The translations under genes and the position numbers were made by a program. Shown in pieces: positions 1 to 6,995 of a stretch of 9,145 nucleotides of DNA. The DNA is from Thermoplasmata archaeon (GTDB lineage: Archaea; Thermoplasmatota; E2; UBA202; DSCA01): positions 1-9,145 of the forward strand of contig JAGGSL010000048.1 of NCBI GenBank assembly GCA_021159125.1. The letters run 5' to 3'. How positions within the stretch are numbered: the stretch's first letter is position 1; every line of letters starts with the position of its first letter. The notes beneath the pieces are model-generated. The model was not told the origin of the DNA. It saw nothing but the letters and a program-made list of their open reading frames with translations, and did no database searches.

Positions 1-1
1 A

Positions 2-127
2 AAAGAGGAGAAGCCTGCAGAAGAGGCAAAGACAGAGAGCGGAGCAAAGGGTGAGAAAAGCCAGCCAGAATCAACACCAGAGACAAAAGATGATGGCGGG
101 AAAAAGGAAAAAGCAGAGGGTGAGTAA
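2..127 (+). CDS. C-terminal tail of probable ribosomal protein S24e (partial)
   Basis: An open frame enters from the left edge and ends at TAA (125-127). The 41 visible residues are almost only Lys, Glu, Ala, Gly, Pro, Ser and Thr, ending in KKEKAEGE, so this is a charged, probably disordered tail with no fold of its own. The identity rests on position: the stop abuts the start of S27ae with no base between, and archaeal S24e is the usual gene just before S27ae. The conserved S24e core lies outside the window, so the name is inference. Such a long low-complexity tail is not typical of S24e, so another protein ending here cannot be excluded. The last codons carry the Shine-Dalgarno site of the next gene. 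Confidence 0.55.
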   Translation, partial: KEEKPAEEAKTESGAKGEKSQPESTPETKDDGGKKEKAEGE

Positions 128-277
128 ATGGAAAAAAGAGAACTGTATGAGATTAAAGATAATCAGCTTGTAAGGAAGAGGAAGACATGCCCCAAGTGCG
201 GCGAAGGGGTATTCATGGCAGAACATGCCGACCGCTACAGCTGCGGGAAGTGCGGGTACACGGAATTCAAGAAATAA
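128..277 (+). CDS. rps27ae: 30S ribosomal protein S27ae (zinc ribbon)
   Basis: This 49-residue protein of the small ribosomal subunit has the family's two cysteine pairs, CPKC (Cys21, Cys24) and CGKC (Cys39, Cys42), which form a four-cysteine zinc site. A basic stretch, VRKRKTCPKCG, leads into the first pair and the motif DRYSCGKCGYTEF closes the ribbon. The length matches archaeal S27ae, which lacks the ubiquitin fused to the eukaryotic form. The ATG follows the previous stop directly and has a strong Shine-Dalgarno GAGGGTGAG (116-124) three bases upstream, which supports this start. It is certainly read together with the upstream gene and probably with gcvPA, which begins one base after its stop. 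Confidence 0.93.
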   Translation: MEKRELYEIKDNQLVRKRKTCPKCGEGVFMAEHADRYSCGKCGYTEFKK

Positions 278-278
278 C

Positions 279-1595
279 ATGAAAAAGCTGATGGAAAAAC
301 TCGGCATAGAAAATATAGATGAATTATTTGATGACATACCCGAAGAAATAAGGATTGATGGAATAGATATCCCTCCTGGAAAGGAGGAAATTGAGGTTGA
401 GAGGGAAATAGTCAGCATACTTAAAAAAAATAAATCTTTTGAAGACATGCCCTCCTTTCTTGGAGGAGGGATAAAGCCGCATTATGTACCGCCTGCCGTC
501 AGGCACATTGTTTCAAGGAGTGAGTTTTATACATCTTATACACCATACCAGCCGGAATTTTCCCAGGGGATGCTTCAGTCAATGTTTGAGTATCAGTCGG
601 TCATATGCGAGCTTACAGGCATGGATGTTGCGAACATATCAATGTATGATGCTGCGACAGCACTCGGCGAGGCAGCCCGTATGTCAAAAAGGGTGAGCAG
701 AAAAGATGTTTTTATCATACCTAAAAACATTTCATGGGAAAAGAAAAGCGTGCTTGCAAATTATGCAAAAAATGCAGGAATAAAAGTGGAGGAGATTCCG
801 TATGACAGAGAGGGAAGAGCAGATATTTCCGCATTGGAAAAGTACGGCAATGGAGAGGTGGCAGGCATTTATCTCGAAAATCCGAATTTTTTTGGCATAA
901 TTGAGGACAGGATAGATGAAATAAATGAAATGAAGGAAAAAACAGGGGCGATGGTTGTAATGGGCGTTGACCCCCTCCTTCTTTCAATAGTAAAGCCCCC
1001 GTCAGAATACGGGGCGGATATTGTCATAGGCGACGGATGGATGGGGAATCCTATGAATTTCGGTGGCTCACGCCTCGGCATTTTTTCCTGCAGGAAGGAA
1101 CATATTCGTCAAATGCCCGGCAGGATAATTGGTGCTACTGTAGATAAAAACGGAAAAAGGGCGTTCTGCATGACACTCCAGACAAGGGAGCAACACATAA
1201 GAAGGGGAAAAGCGACAAGCAATATATGTTCAAATGAGGCACTGTGCGCAATTGCATTTGTTTCCTACGTTGCAATAATGGGGCGTGACGGATTGAGAAG
1301 TGTTGCTATAAAAAACATGGAAAATGCAAAATATGTTGCAAGTAAGCTTTCATCCATTGGATTTGAAACGCCTTTCAGCAGAAATTTCTTCAATGAATTT
1401 GTCGCCATCCCGCCAGTTGATGCAGAAGCGCTGAATGAAAAGCTTCTCAAAAATGGAATTCACGGCGCCTTCATGCTGGGGCAGCACTTTCCCGAATTGA
1501 GAAATGGATTGCTTTATGGAGTTACCGAAATGCATACAAAGGAAACGATAGACAGAATGGTTGAGATGACCAGGGAGGCGATAAACGATGTATAG
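279..1595 (+). CDS. gcvPA: Glycine dehydrogenase (decarboxylating) subunit 1
   Basis: This is the N-terminal half of the split glycine cleavage P-protein, 438 residues. With GcvPB it forms the PLP enzyme that decarboxylates glycine and passes the aminomethyl group to the lipoyl arm of H-protein. Family stretches visible are IDELFDDIPEEIR (13-25), GGGIKPHYVPPAV (62-74), YTPYQPEFSQGMLQSMFEYQ (87-106), MYDAATALGEAARM (122-135), and TLQTREQHIRRGKATSNICS. The ATG at 279 lies one base after the S27ae stop; the frame stays open back to an ATG at 225, but that start would lie inside S27ae. No clear Shine-Dalgarno site is seen, so translation probably depends on reinitiation after S27ae. The N-terminus begins directly at MKKLMEKLGI, without the short YxPxTxEDI-type stretch usual before it in GcvPA. 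Confidence 0.93.
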   Translation: MKKLMEKLGIENIDELFDDIPEEIRIDGIDIPPGKEEIEVEREIVSILKKNKSFEDMPSFLGGGIKPHYVPPAVRHIVSRSEFYTSYTPYQPEFSQGMLQSMFEYQSVICELTGMDVANISMYDAATALGEAARMSKRVSRKDVFIIPKNISWEKKSVLANYAKNAGIKVEEIPYDREGRADISALEKYGNGEVAGIYLENPNFFGIIEDRIDEINEMKEKTGAMVVMGVDPLLLSIVKPPSEYGADIVIGDGWMGNPMNFGGSRLGIFSCRKEHIRQMPGRIIGATVDKNGKRAFCMTLQTREQHIRRGKATSNICSNEALCAIAFVSYVAIMGRDGLRSVAIKNMENAKYVASKLSSIGFETPFSRNFFNEFVAIPPVDAEALNEKLLKNGIHGAFMLGQHFPELRNGLLYGVTEMHTKETIDRMVEMTREAINDV

Positions 1596-3006
1596 GATGG
1601 CAAACTACGACGAGCCGCTGCTTAACGAAATAGAGGAGAGGAAAGCAAGGGATGTTGAAATCAAAATTTCTGATAAAATAAGGAGAGAGAAGCTGAATCT
1701 GCCATCGTTGAGCGAGAGAGATGTCGTCAAGCATTTCATCCATCTCAGTCAGATGAATTATGGTGTAGATACGGGCATCTATCCTCTCGGTTCATGCACA
1801 ATGAAATACAACCCAAAGCTGCTCGAGGAAGTGGCAAGAAGCGATAAAGTGGAGCATATCCATCCCCGTCAGGATGAAACAACAGTGCAGGGCTCCCTGG
1901 AGATAATGCACAATCTGGAGGAAGCGCTGTGCAAAATAACAGGCATGGATGCATTCTCCCTGCAGCCCATTGCAGGAGCTCATGGCGAGTTCACAGGGAT
2001 GCTTATTGTAAGGGCATATCATGAAAGCAACGGAGAGGAAAGGAAAGAAGTCATTGTTCCTGACTCAGCCCATGGAACAAATCCCGCATCTGCAAGAATG
2101 GCAGGATTTGAGGTTGTAGAGATCCCATCAAAAGATGGCAGGGTTGACATAGATGCTCTGCGTTCTGCCCTATCCAAAAACACCGCTGCATTTATGCTTA
2201 CAAATCCCAACACGCTTGGCATATTTGAAAAGGACATTCTCGAAATATCCAAAGAGGTCAGAAAAGTCGGAGCGCTCCTTTACTATGACGGAGCGAATCT
2301 GAATGCAATAATGGGAAAAGCACGCCCCGGAGACATGGGCTTCGATATCGTCCATCTCAATCTGCATAAAACATTTGCGACGCCGCATGGCGGGGGCGGG
2401 CCGGGCGCAGGGCCTGTCGGCGTGAAAGCAGAACTGGAAAAATTTTTGCCAGTTCCGAGAGTTGTTAAGGAGGGGGAAACATATCACTTCGATTACAGCA
2501 GCAGACATTCAATAGGAAAAGTTTCAAATTTTTACGGCAACTTTCCAGTGCTTCTGAAAGCATATGCCTACATTTTGATGAAAGGTTCCGACGGTTTGAA
2601 GGAGGCAACCGAAAGGGCAGTGCTGAATTCAAATTATCTCATGTCAAAAGTGGTTGGAAAGCACTATACACTGCCGTTTGGAGGCAGCAGGATGCACGAG
2701 TTCGTTGTCTCGGCAAAAAATTTGAAGGAGAGAGGAATAAGAGCACTGGATGTTGCGAAACGCCTTCTCGACTACGGATTGCATCCCCCGACAATATATT
2801 TCCCGCTTATTGTGGAGGAAGCGATGATGATAGAGCCAACAGAGAGTGAGAGTATGGATGCTCTTGACAAATACGCGGAAATAATGAACATAATTGCAGA
2901 GGAAGATGCAGAACTGGTGAGAAATGCCCCCTCAAATGCTCCGATAGGCAGGGTTGACGAGGCGCTTGCAGCTCGCAATCCTGTACTGAAATGGGGTGAT
3001 TTTTAA
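1588..3006 (+). CDS. gcvPB: Glycine dehydrogenase (decarboxylating) subunit 2, PLP-binding
   Basis: This is the catalytic C-terminal half of the split P-protein, 472 residues. The PLP lysine is Lys261 in HLNLHKTFATPHGGGGPG, followed by the glycine-rich loop. Other family blocks are NYGVDTGIYPLGSCTMKYNP (57-76), SLQPIAGAHGEFTGM (124-138), PDSAHGTNPASARMAGF (158-174) and LTNPNTLGIFE. The start at 1588 overlaps the end of gcvPA by 8 bp and has GGGAGG (1573-1578) nine bases upstream. The N-terminus MYRMANYDEPL resembles the family's MYRQAxWDEPL, which favours 1588 over the internal ATG at 1597. The overlap implies translational coupling and equal amounts of the two subunits. GcvT, GcvH and dihydrolipoamide dehydrogenase are not in the window. 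Confidence 0.95.
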   Translation: MYRMANYDEPLLNEIEERKARDVEIKISDKIRREKLNLPSLSERDVVKHFIHLSQMNYGVDTGIYPLGSCTMKYNPKLLEEVARSDKVEHIHPRQDETTVQGSLEIMHNLEEALCKITGMDAFSLQPIAGAHGEFTGMLIVRAYHESNGEERKEVIVPDSAHGTNPASARMAGFEVVEIPSKDGRVDIDALRSALSKNTAAFMLTNPNTLGIFEKDILEISKEVRKVGALLYYDGANLNAIMGKARPGDMGFDIVHLNLHKTFATPHGGGGPGAGPVGVKAELEKFLPVPRVVKEGETYHFDYSSRHSIGKVSNFYGNFPVLLKAYAYILMKGSDGLKEATERAVLNSNYLMSKVVGKHYTLPFGGSRMHEFVVSAKNLKERGIRALDVAKRLLDYGLHPPTIYFPLIVEEAMMIEPTESESMDALDKYAEIMNIIAEEDAELVRNAPSNAPIGRVDEALAARNPVLKWGDF

Positions 3007-3047
3007 CCGTAGGCAACGCATTCACATTGTGATACTGCCTGCCTGCT
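3007..3047. terminator. Convergent intergenic gap with symmetric inverted repeat
   Basis: These 41 bases separate gcvPB (rightward) from the M28 peptidase gene (leftward). They hold nested inverted repeats: AGGCA (3011-3015) with TGCCT (3036-3040), and inside them TCACA (3022-3026) with TGTGA (3028-3032). The symmetric layout fits a site that slows transcription from both sides, but there is no T-run in the gap. The nearest T-rich stretch for gcvPB transcripts is TTTTTATTTCTTT at 3098-3110, already inside the peptidase gene. Archaeal termination depends mainly on T-tracts, so a terminator call for the repeat itself is weak. Confidence 0.25.
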
Positions 3048-4328
3048 TCATAACACCGGAATAATTATTATGAATGTTGAGAATGTAATTCCATAAGTTT
3101 TTATTTCTTTATGCAACCCCACATCATCATTGAAACCGTCAACGCTGATATCCAGAACAAAAAATTGAAGACTGTACGAGCGGGATGCGATTTTGAATTC
3201 CCAATAATCACTCACCTCCTTTAAAAAAGTCCAGTTGCACGTGGTGTTGTACGGTCCCTTCACGTAATCTCCGGTAAAAATGTTTTTCATGTATACATGT
3301 ATGGTAAGATTTGCAGTGTCCTCTTCATATCTGTTGTTTTCAATACATACGGTGAGCTGCGAAGGATAAGAGAGTATGGTTCCTTTAACCTTTATTTTCA
3401 AATCATCAGCAGAGACATGATGTTTTGAATTTGCCATATAGGCAAGTGTGCCCATAGCCAATCTGCTTACCTTTTCAAGATAACTCATGTTCATGTATTC
3501 AATTCTGTCTTCGGAGGTATGATAATATGGGTCAAGCGTGTATTCAAGAAAATAGCTGGCATCATAACCGTAATCCAAAAATGACTGGTGGTCGCTTATA
3601 GGCTCGTTCGGAAGGCGTATTATATCAAGACCAATGTATTCGCCGTACAATTCGTTGATTTTATGGCTGATGTCGGCTATCCATGAAGATTCATTGCACA
3701 CAAGATTTTTTACTTTACTCCCGTCTTCGGACGAAACTGCATATCCAATGCCATCGAGGGTGATAACGCCTGCGATATCCTCTCCGTTTTCATATGCTTC
3801 CTTTGCATACTCGTGGCTGCCCAGTCTGCCCTGTTCCTCCCCGGAAAATAGCACAAATTTTACAGTTGAATTGAACGTGTGCTGACTCATGACTTTTGCG
3901 ATTGTGAGAACCGCAGAAACACCGGAACCGTCATCATCTGCGCCAGGGGATATAAACACACTGTCGTAATGGGCGCAAACAATGACAATTCTGTTGGGCG
4001 AACTTTTCCCTATCAATGTTCCCTCGATGTTTTTTCCGCTTCTTCCCTCAAAACTCCAGTTGTCGTATCTGACAGACAGATTCATGCTCTTTAGCTCGCT
4101 ATAAATATAATCTCTTACTTCATTGCACGCTTCTGAGCCTGTAGGATGGGGCCCAAAATCCTGTATTGTCTGCACATGTTTTTTCAGAGTAGACTCATTG
4201 ATTTGTTGAATCATGTCTGCTATTTCAGATTGTGAATTGAGCAATGCTTCTTCACTGCTATAAGCAAGGGGCAGTGAAAGCATCAGCATGGATGAAGTAA
4301 GGCATATTGCCAGTATTTTTTTATTCAT
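3048..4328 (-). CDS. Secreted M28-family zinc metallopeptidase (aminopeptidase-like)
   Basis: This 426-residue protein begins with a signal peptide (MNKK, then a hydrophobic core to about residue 23), so it is exported. The M28 two-zinc ligands are in order: His120 in VCAHYDSV, Asp132 in GADDDGSG, Glu164-Glu165 in FSGEEQGRLGS (general base plus ligand), Asp192 in TLDGIGY and His270 in YYHTSED. The conserved SDHQSF lies at 245-250. A beta-rich C-terminal region of unknown fold follows from about 305, and several Asn-X-Ser/Thr sites fit surface glycosylation. The protein ends in a short hydrophobic run (TFSTFIIIIPVL) with no basic residues after it. The ATG at 4328 is preferred because it puts the signal peptide at the N-terminus; an ATG at 4361 would add 11 residues and overlap the Toprim gene by 8 bp. 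Substrate is unknown. Confidence 0.88.
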   Translation of the reverse strand: MNKKILAICLTSSMLMLSLPLAYSSEEALLNSQSEIADMIQQINESTLKKHVQTIQDFGPHPTGSEACNEVRDYIYSELKSMNLSVRYDNWSFEGRSGKNIEGTLIGKSSPNRIVIVCAHYDSVFISPGADDDGSGVSAVLTIAKVMSQHTFNSTVKFVLFSGEEQGRLGSHEYAKEAYENGEDIAGVITLDGIGYAVSSEDGSKVKNLVCNESSWIADISHKINELYGEYIGLDIIRLPNEPISDHQSFLDYGYDASYFLEYTLDPYYHTSEDRIEYMNMSYLEKVSRLAMGTLAYMANSKHHVSADDLKIKVKGTILSYPSQLTVCIENNRYEEDTANLTIHVYMKNIFTGDYVKGPYNTTCNWTFLKEVSDYWEFKIASRSYSLQFFVLDISVDGFNDDVGLHKEIKTYGITFSTFIIIIPVL

Positions 4329-4353
4329 ATTTCCGCCCTGTTCTGATGTAAAC

Positions 4354-4755
4354 TTACTCATGATTTCCCTTTTCTATTCTTATCTTCACATGCTTTATAT
4401 AGGAGGGCATACTCTCAACATTTCTAACCATCATGTTTTTTGCAAACATTGCTCTGAACTCCATGATGCATTTAGTCCTGCCTCCGAGATTCTGCTCAAT
4501 AATATTTGAAAGTCTTCCCCCTTTTTTGTCCCAATCTGTAAGGATAATTACTTCACTATGCTGTGATGCTACCATATCGCAGAAATCCACCAGCTTTTTT
4601 CCTGAATGGATTGTTAAAATCTCCCCTTCCATTCCGAGCCGGCGAAGAGCATCCACATCCTTTTCCCCTTCAACTATTATGGGCACTGATTCATTCATCA
4701 CTCTTAACTTTCGCATTATTTCTTCAATGATATCCAGACTCTCTTCATAATTCAT
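4354..4755 (-). CDS. Toprim-domain protein, UPF0292/COG1658-like
   Basis: This 133-residue protein is essentially a single Toprim domain. The two acidic motifs are visible: Glu29 in PIIVEGEKDVDAL and the Asp-X-Asp pair Asp74/Asp76 in IILTDWDKKGG. These hold Mg2+ in primases, topoisomerases and RNase M5-type nucleases. Length and motif order match small archaeal stand-alone Toprim proteins (UPF0292), whose function I cannot state; nucleic-acid cleavage or phosphotransfer is inference. A basic tail (HVKIRIEKGNHE) could contact nucleic acid. The start overlaps the end of the DUF167 frame by 11 bp, so the two are probably translated in series, and the M28 gene begins 25 bp further on. Only a weak Shine-Dalgarno site is seen, as expected for a coupled gene. 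Confidence 0.82.
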   Translation of the reverse strand: MNYEESLDIIEEIMRKLRVMNESVPIIVEGEKDVDALRRLGMEGEILTIHSGKKLVDFCDMVASQHSEVIILTDWDKKGGRLSNIIEQNLGGRTKCIMEFRAMFAKNMMVRNVESMPSYIKHVKIRIEKGNHE

Positions 4756-5013
4756 TTTCTATCTTCTTTATTATATAACCTTTATCTCTTTTTAAAAACA
4801 ACCCCTTCTCACTGCTTTTACTACCGTATGCAATATCGATTTCATTCCCTTTCAAGTCAAAGAATCTCCTTACCATTTCCATAATCTCCTTGTTTGCCTT
4901 TCCTTGAACGGGCTGAGCAGATGTCTCCACAACAATGCACTCCCTCCACTCATCATATCCTGCAGGAAATTTCTGCCTTCTGCTGTTTGCTTTATCGCCT
5001 TTTCCAAATTCAT
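4745..5013 (-). pseudogene. DUF167/YggU-family gene, apparently frameshifted near its 5' end
   Basis: The 3' part encodes a clear DUF167 core: GYDEWRECIVVETSAQPVQG followed by KANKEIMEMVRRFF, IAYGSKSSEKGLFLK and a tail to IENEL. Upstream this frame stays open to the malic enzyme stop codon but has no ATG, GTG or TTG before the GTG at 4930, which lies inside the core. An ATG at 5013, one base after the malic enzyme stop, opens a different frame with a family-like N-terminus, MNLEKAIKQTAEG, which hits a stop at 4870-4872. The expected first beta strand (family xIxVxPxS segment, about 10 residues) is missing between the halves. The span is 269 bp, one base short of a whole number of codons, so a deletion of roughly 31 bp, or a sequence error, would explain both facts. 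Translation from GTG 4930 (61 residues) is the alternative. Confidence 0.62.
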
Positions 5014-5014
5014 T

Positions 5015-6376
5015 TCACTCAGGGGGCGGAGGTATGAAGCCTTCTTTCATCAAATGTTTTGTCTGCTCCCTGGCCTTCTTTATTATTCTCTCAGCATTTT
5101 CATAAATCTCCTGCCTGCTCAGCTTTTTCCTTGCAATTCCCTGCTCTATTGCCTTCATTGCAACTGCTGTAGCTTCATACGGAAATACTTCCCAGTCATC
5201 CATTGTTGGCACTATATATTCCTCGCTCAACCCTTTTCTTTCTGCAACTTCCGCTATTGCGTATGCTGCCGCAATGTGCATCTCATCCGTTATCGTCTTT
5301 GCCATCACATCAAGCGTGCCGCGGAATATGCCGGGAAAGCCCAGACTGTTGTTCACCTGATTTGGGAAATCACTCCTTCCCGTTCCAAATATGCGAACGC
5401 CTGCTTCCTTCGCCTCCCAGGGCCATATCTCTGGCACAGGGTTTGCCGCAGCAATCATGACAGCATCATCATTCATCCCGGCAGCCCATTCCTTCTTTAT
5501 GGTTCCTGGCCCGGGTTTTGATGCAGCTATGCACACGTCCGTGTCTTTCATTGCCTCTGCGATTCCGCCCTGCCGCCCCTCCCCGTTCGTCTTCATCGCA
5601 ATATCATATTTGTAAGGATTTTTTTCTTTCAATGTTTCAATGTCCCCCCTTTCGGGATGGAGTATGCCTTTCGAGTCAACAGCGATTATATTTCTGGCCG
5701 GAACGCCTGCTTTTATCAATGTGCGGATAAGGCATACGTTGGCTGCTCCTGTACCTATTACGGAGAACAATGCATCTTTCATGTCCTTCCCGACTATTTT
5801 CAGTCCGTTGATGACTCCTGCGAGTGTTATTGCGGCTGTACCCTGCTGGTCGTCGTGCCATACGGGTATCTCTACCTCATTTCTAAGTCTATCAAGAATG
5901 TAGAAGCACTTCGGGGATGAAATGTCTTCGAGATTTATTCCCCCAAATGTGGGAGTTATCCATTTAACAGCCTGTATTAACTCGTCAGGGTCTTTGGTGT
6001 TTATCATGATTGGAAATGCGTCCACCCCGCCAAGATATTTGAAAAGCAGTGCCTTTCCTTCCATGACGGGCAGCCCCGCATGAGGGCCTATGTCTCCCAG
6101 GCCGAGAACTCTTGTCCCGTCGCTTATGACAGCAACAAAATTCGCCTTGTTGGTATGCTCGAAAACCTTCTCCGGGTTTTTAGCGATGTCCCTGCAGGGC
6201 TCAGCCACTCCTGGCGTATACCATATCCCAAAATCGTTCAAATCCCTGATAACGCATTTCGGGGAAATCTCCACTTTGCCCCTATAAAAAGGGTGGAGTT
6301 TCATTGCATCCTTCCCTGGCTTCTTTGCTTTTTCAATCAGCTCTTCCTTGGTTATTTTTTCAGATTCATCTGCCAT
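5015..6376 (-). CDS. Malic enzyme (oxaloacetate-decarboxylating malate dehydrogenase)
   Basis: This 453-residue enzyme oxidatively decarboxylates L-malate to pyruvate and CO2 with NAD or NADP. The catalytic Tyr-Lys pair is Tyr53 (IWYTPGVAEPC) and Lys108 (PVMEGKALLFKYLGG), 55 residues apart as in bacterial-type malic enzymes. Metal and substrate motifs are NLEDISSPKCF (148-158) and VWHDDQQGTA (172-181); the nucleotide-binding loop is VIGTGAANV (206-214). The C-terminal part has ANPVPEIWPWEA, FGTGRSDFPNQVNN and VPTMDDWEVFP. There is no phosphotransacetylase domain, so it is the short form. Cofactor choice cannot be read safely. ATG 6376 is preferred over an in-frame GTG at 6385 because the family N-terminus needs no more and the predicted transcript starts near 6385. 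It follows the fumarase genes, whose product is its substrate. Confidence 0.94.
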   Translation of the reverse strand: MADESEKITKEELIEKAKKPGKDAMKLHPFYRGKVEISPKCVIRDLNDFGIWYTPGVAEPCRDIAKNPEKVFEHTNKANFVAVISDGTRVLGLGDIGPHAGLPVMEGKALLFKYLGGVDAFPIMINTKDPDELIQAVKWITPTFGGINLEDISSPKCFYILDRLRNEVEIPVWHDDQQGTAAITLAGVINGLKIVGKDMKDALFSVIGTGAANVCLIRTLIKAGVPARNIIAVDSKGILHPERGDIETLKEKNPYKYDIAMKTNGEGRQGGIAEAMKDTDVCIAASKPGPGTIKKEWAAGMNDDAVMIAAANPVPEIWPWEAKEAGVRIFGTGRSDFPNQVNNSLGFPGIFRGTLDVMAKTITDEMHIAAAYAIAEVAERKGLSEEYIVPTMDDWEVFPYEATAVAMKAIEQGIARKKLSRQEIYENAERIIKKAREQTKHLMKEGFIPPPPE

Positions 6377-6383
6377 TTCAATC

Positions 6384-6416
6384 ACTTAAAAGCAATGGAA
6401 ATTGCGTATATACATT
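6384..6416 (-). promoter_or_regulatory. Putative malic enzyme promoter with GCAAT inverted repeat
   Basis: The 55-bp gap after the fumarase beta gene holds a TATA-like box read on the minus strand as ATGTATATAC (6415-6406). A start 25-26 bp downstream would fall near 6385, giving a leader of about 9 nt before ATG 6376. Between box and start lies a perfect inverted repeat, GCAAT (6392-6396), four bases, ATTGC (6401-6405), and a third ATTGC copy at 6427-6431 overlaps the fumarase stop. The gene may therefore be expressed apart from the fumarase as well as by readthrough. The repeat could be an operator; nothing shows which protein would bind it. Confidence 0.4.
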
Positions 6417-6431
6417 TTTAGATGAGATTGC

Positions 6432-6995
6432 TTAGAACTCCATGTCCTTCAATTTTTCTTCCGCCCTTTTCTTGATTTCCTCTGTCAGATTATTTCCATG
6501 GCTGTCTATTGTCACCACCAGCGGGCCGAATTCTTCAACCTCAAAGACCCACATTGCTTCTGTCATCCCAAGCTCTTCTAACCAGAATACGTCTCTGACA
6601 CGCTTTATTGACTTTGCAGCGAGAACTGCAGCCCCTCCTGTGAATGCGCAATACACTGCCCCATGCTCCTTGCATGCTTCTGCAGTTTTTTCTCCCATGC
6701 CTCCTTTGCCTATGATCATCTTCACTCCAAATTTTTTGATGAACTCGTGTCCAAATGCTTCCATTCTGCTGCTTGTTGTCGGTCCTGCAGCTATAACCTC
6801 CCATTCCCCGTTCTTCCTCATTAAGGGCCCGCAGTGATATATCGCAGAGCCTGAAAGAAAAGGAATCTCCTCTCCCATCGCCCTCTCATGCGCTTTATCT
6901 CTCGCTGTCACCACTGTCCCGTTCAAATAAACTTTGTCGCCAGCCTTCAGCTTTCTTACTTCTTCGCCAAGAGGCGTCCTCAAATCGTATTCCAT
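6432..6995 (-). CDS. Fumarate hydratase, class I, beta subunit
   Basis: This 187-residue protein matches the C-terminal domain of class I fumarases, made as a separate beta subunit in many archaea and anaerobes. Visible family motifs are AGDKVYLNGTVVTARDKAHE (18-37), SAIYHCGPLM (50-59), AAGPTTSSRME (69-79), IIGKGGMG, AFTGGAAVLAAKSIKRV and FGPLVVTIDSHGNNL. It pairs with the alpha subunit to interconvert fumarate and malate. The start overlaps the end of the alpha gene by 16 bp and has a strong Shine-Dalgarno GAGGGTGAG (7009-7001) five bases upstream, the same nine bases seen before S27ae. Related L-tartrate dehydratase beta subunits look similar; the adjacent malic enzyme favours fumarase, but the substrate is not proven by sequence. 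Confidence 0.9.
   Translation of the reverse strand: MEYDLRTPLGEEVRKLKAGDKVYLNGTVVTARDKAHERAMGEEIPFLSGSAIYHCGPLMRKNGEWEVIAAGPTTSSRMEAFGHEFIKKFGVKMIIGKGGMGEKTAEACKEHGAVYCAFTGGAAVLAAKSIKRVRDVFWLEELGMTEAMWVFEVEEFGPLVVTIDSHGNNLTEEIKKRAEEKLKDMEF

Noticed and set aside
225..278. Upstream start giving an 18-residue longer GcvPA
   Set aside because: It would lie inside S27ae and encode a sequence unlike any GcvPA N-terminus; 279 is the first start after the S27ae stop.
2170..2508. 112-codon minus-strand open frame inside gcvPB
   Set aside because: Antisense to the PLP-binding region; no ribosome site and no recognisable domain.
3634..3885. Plus-strand open frame opposite the M28 peptidase
   Set aside because: It is antisense to a gene with a complete set of metal-binding motifs, has no ribosome site and shows no domain.
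4904..5521. 205-codon plus-strand open frame opposite malic enzyme and DUF167
   Set aside because: Rich in Cys, Phe, Leu and Ser as expected from the reverse strand of these genes; no motif or ribosome site.
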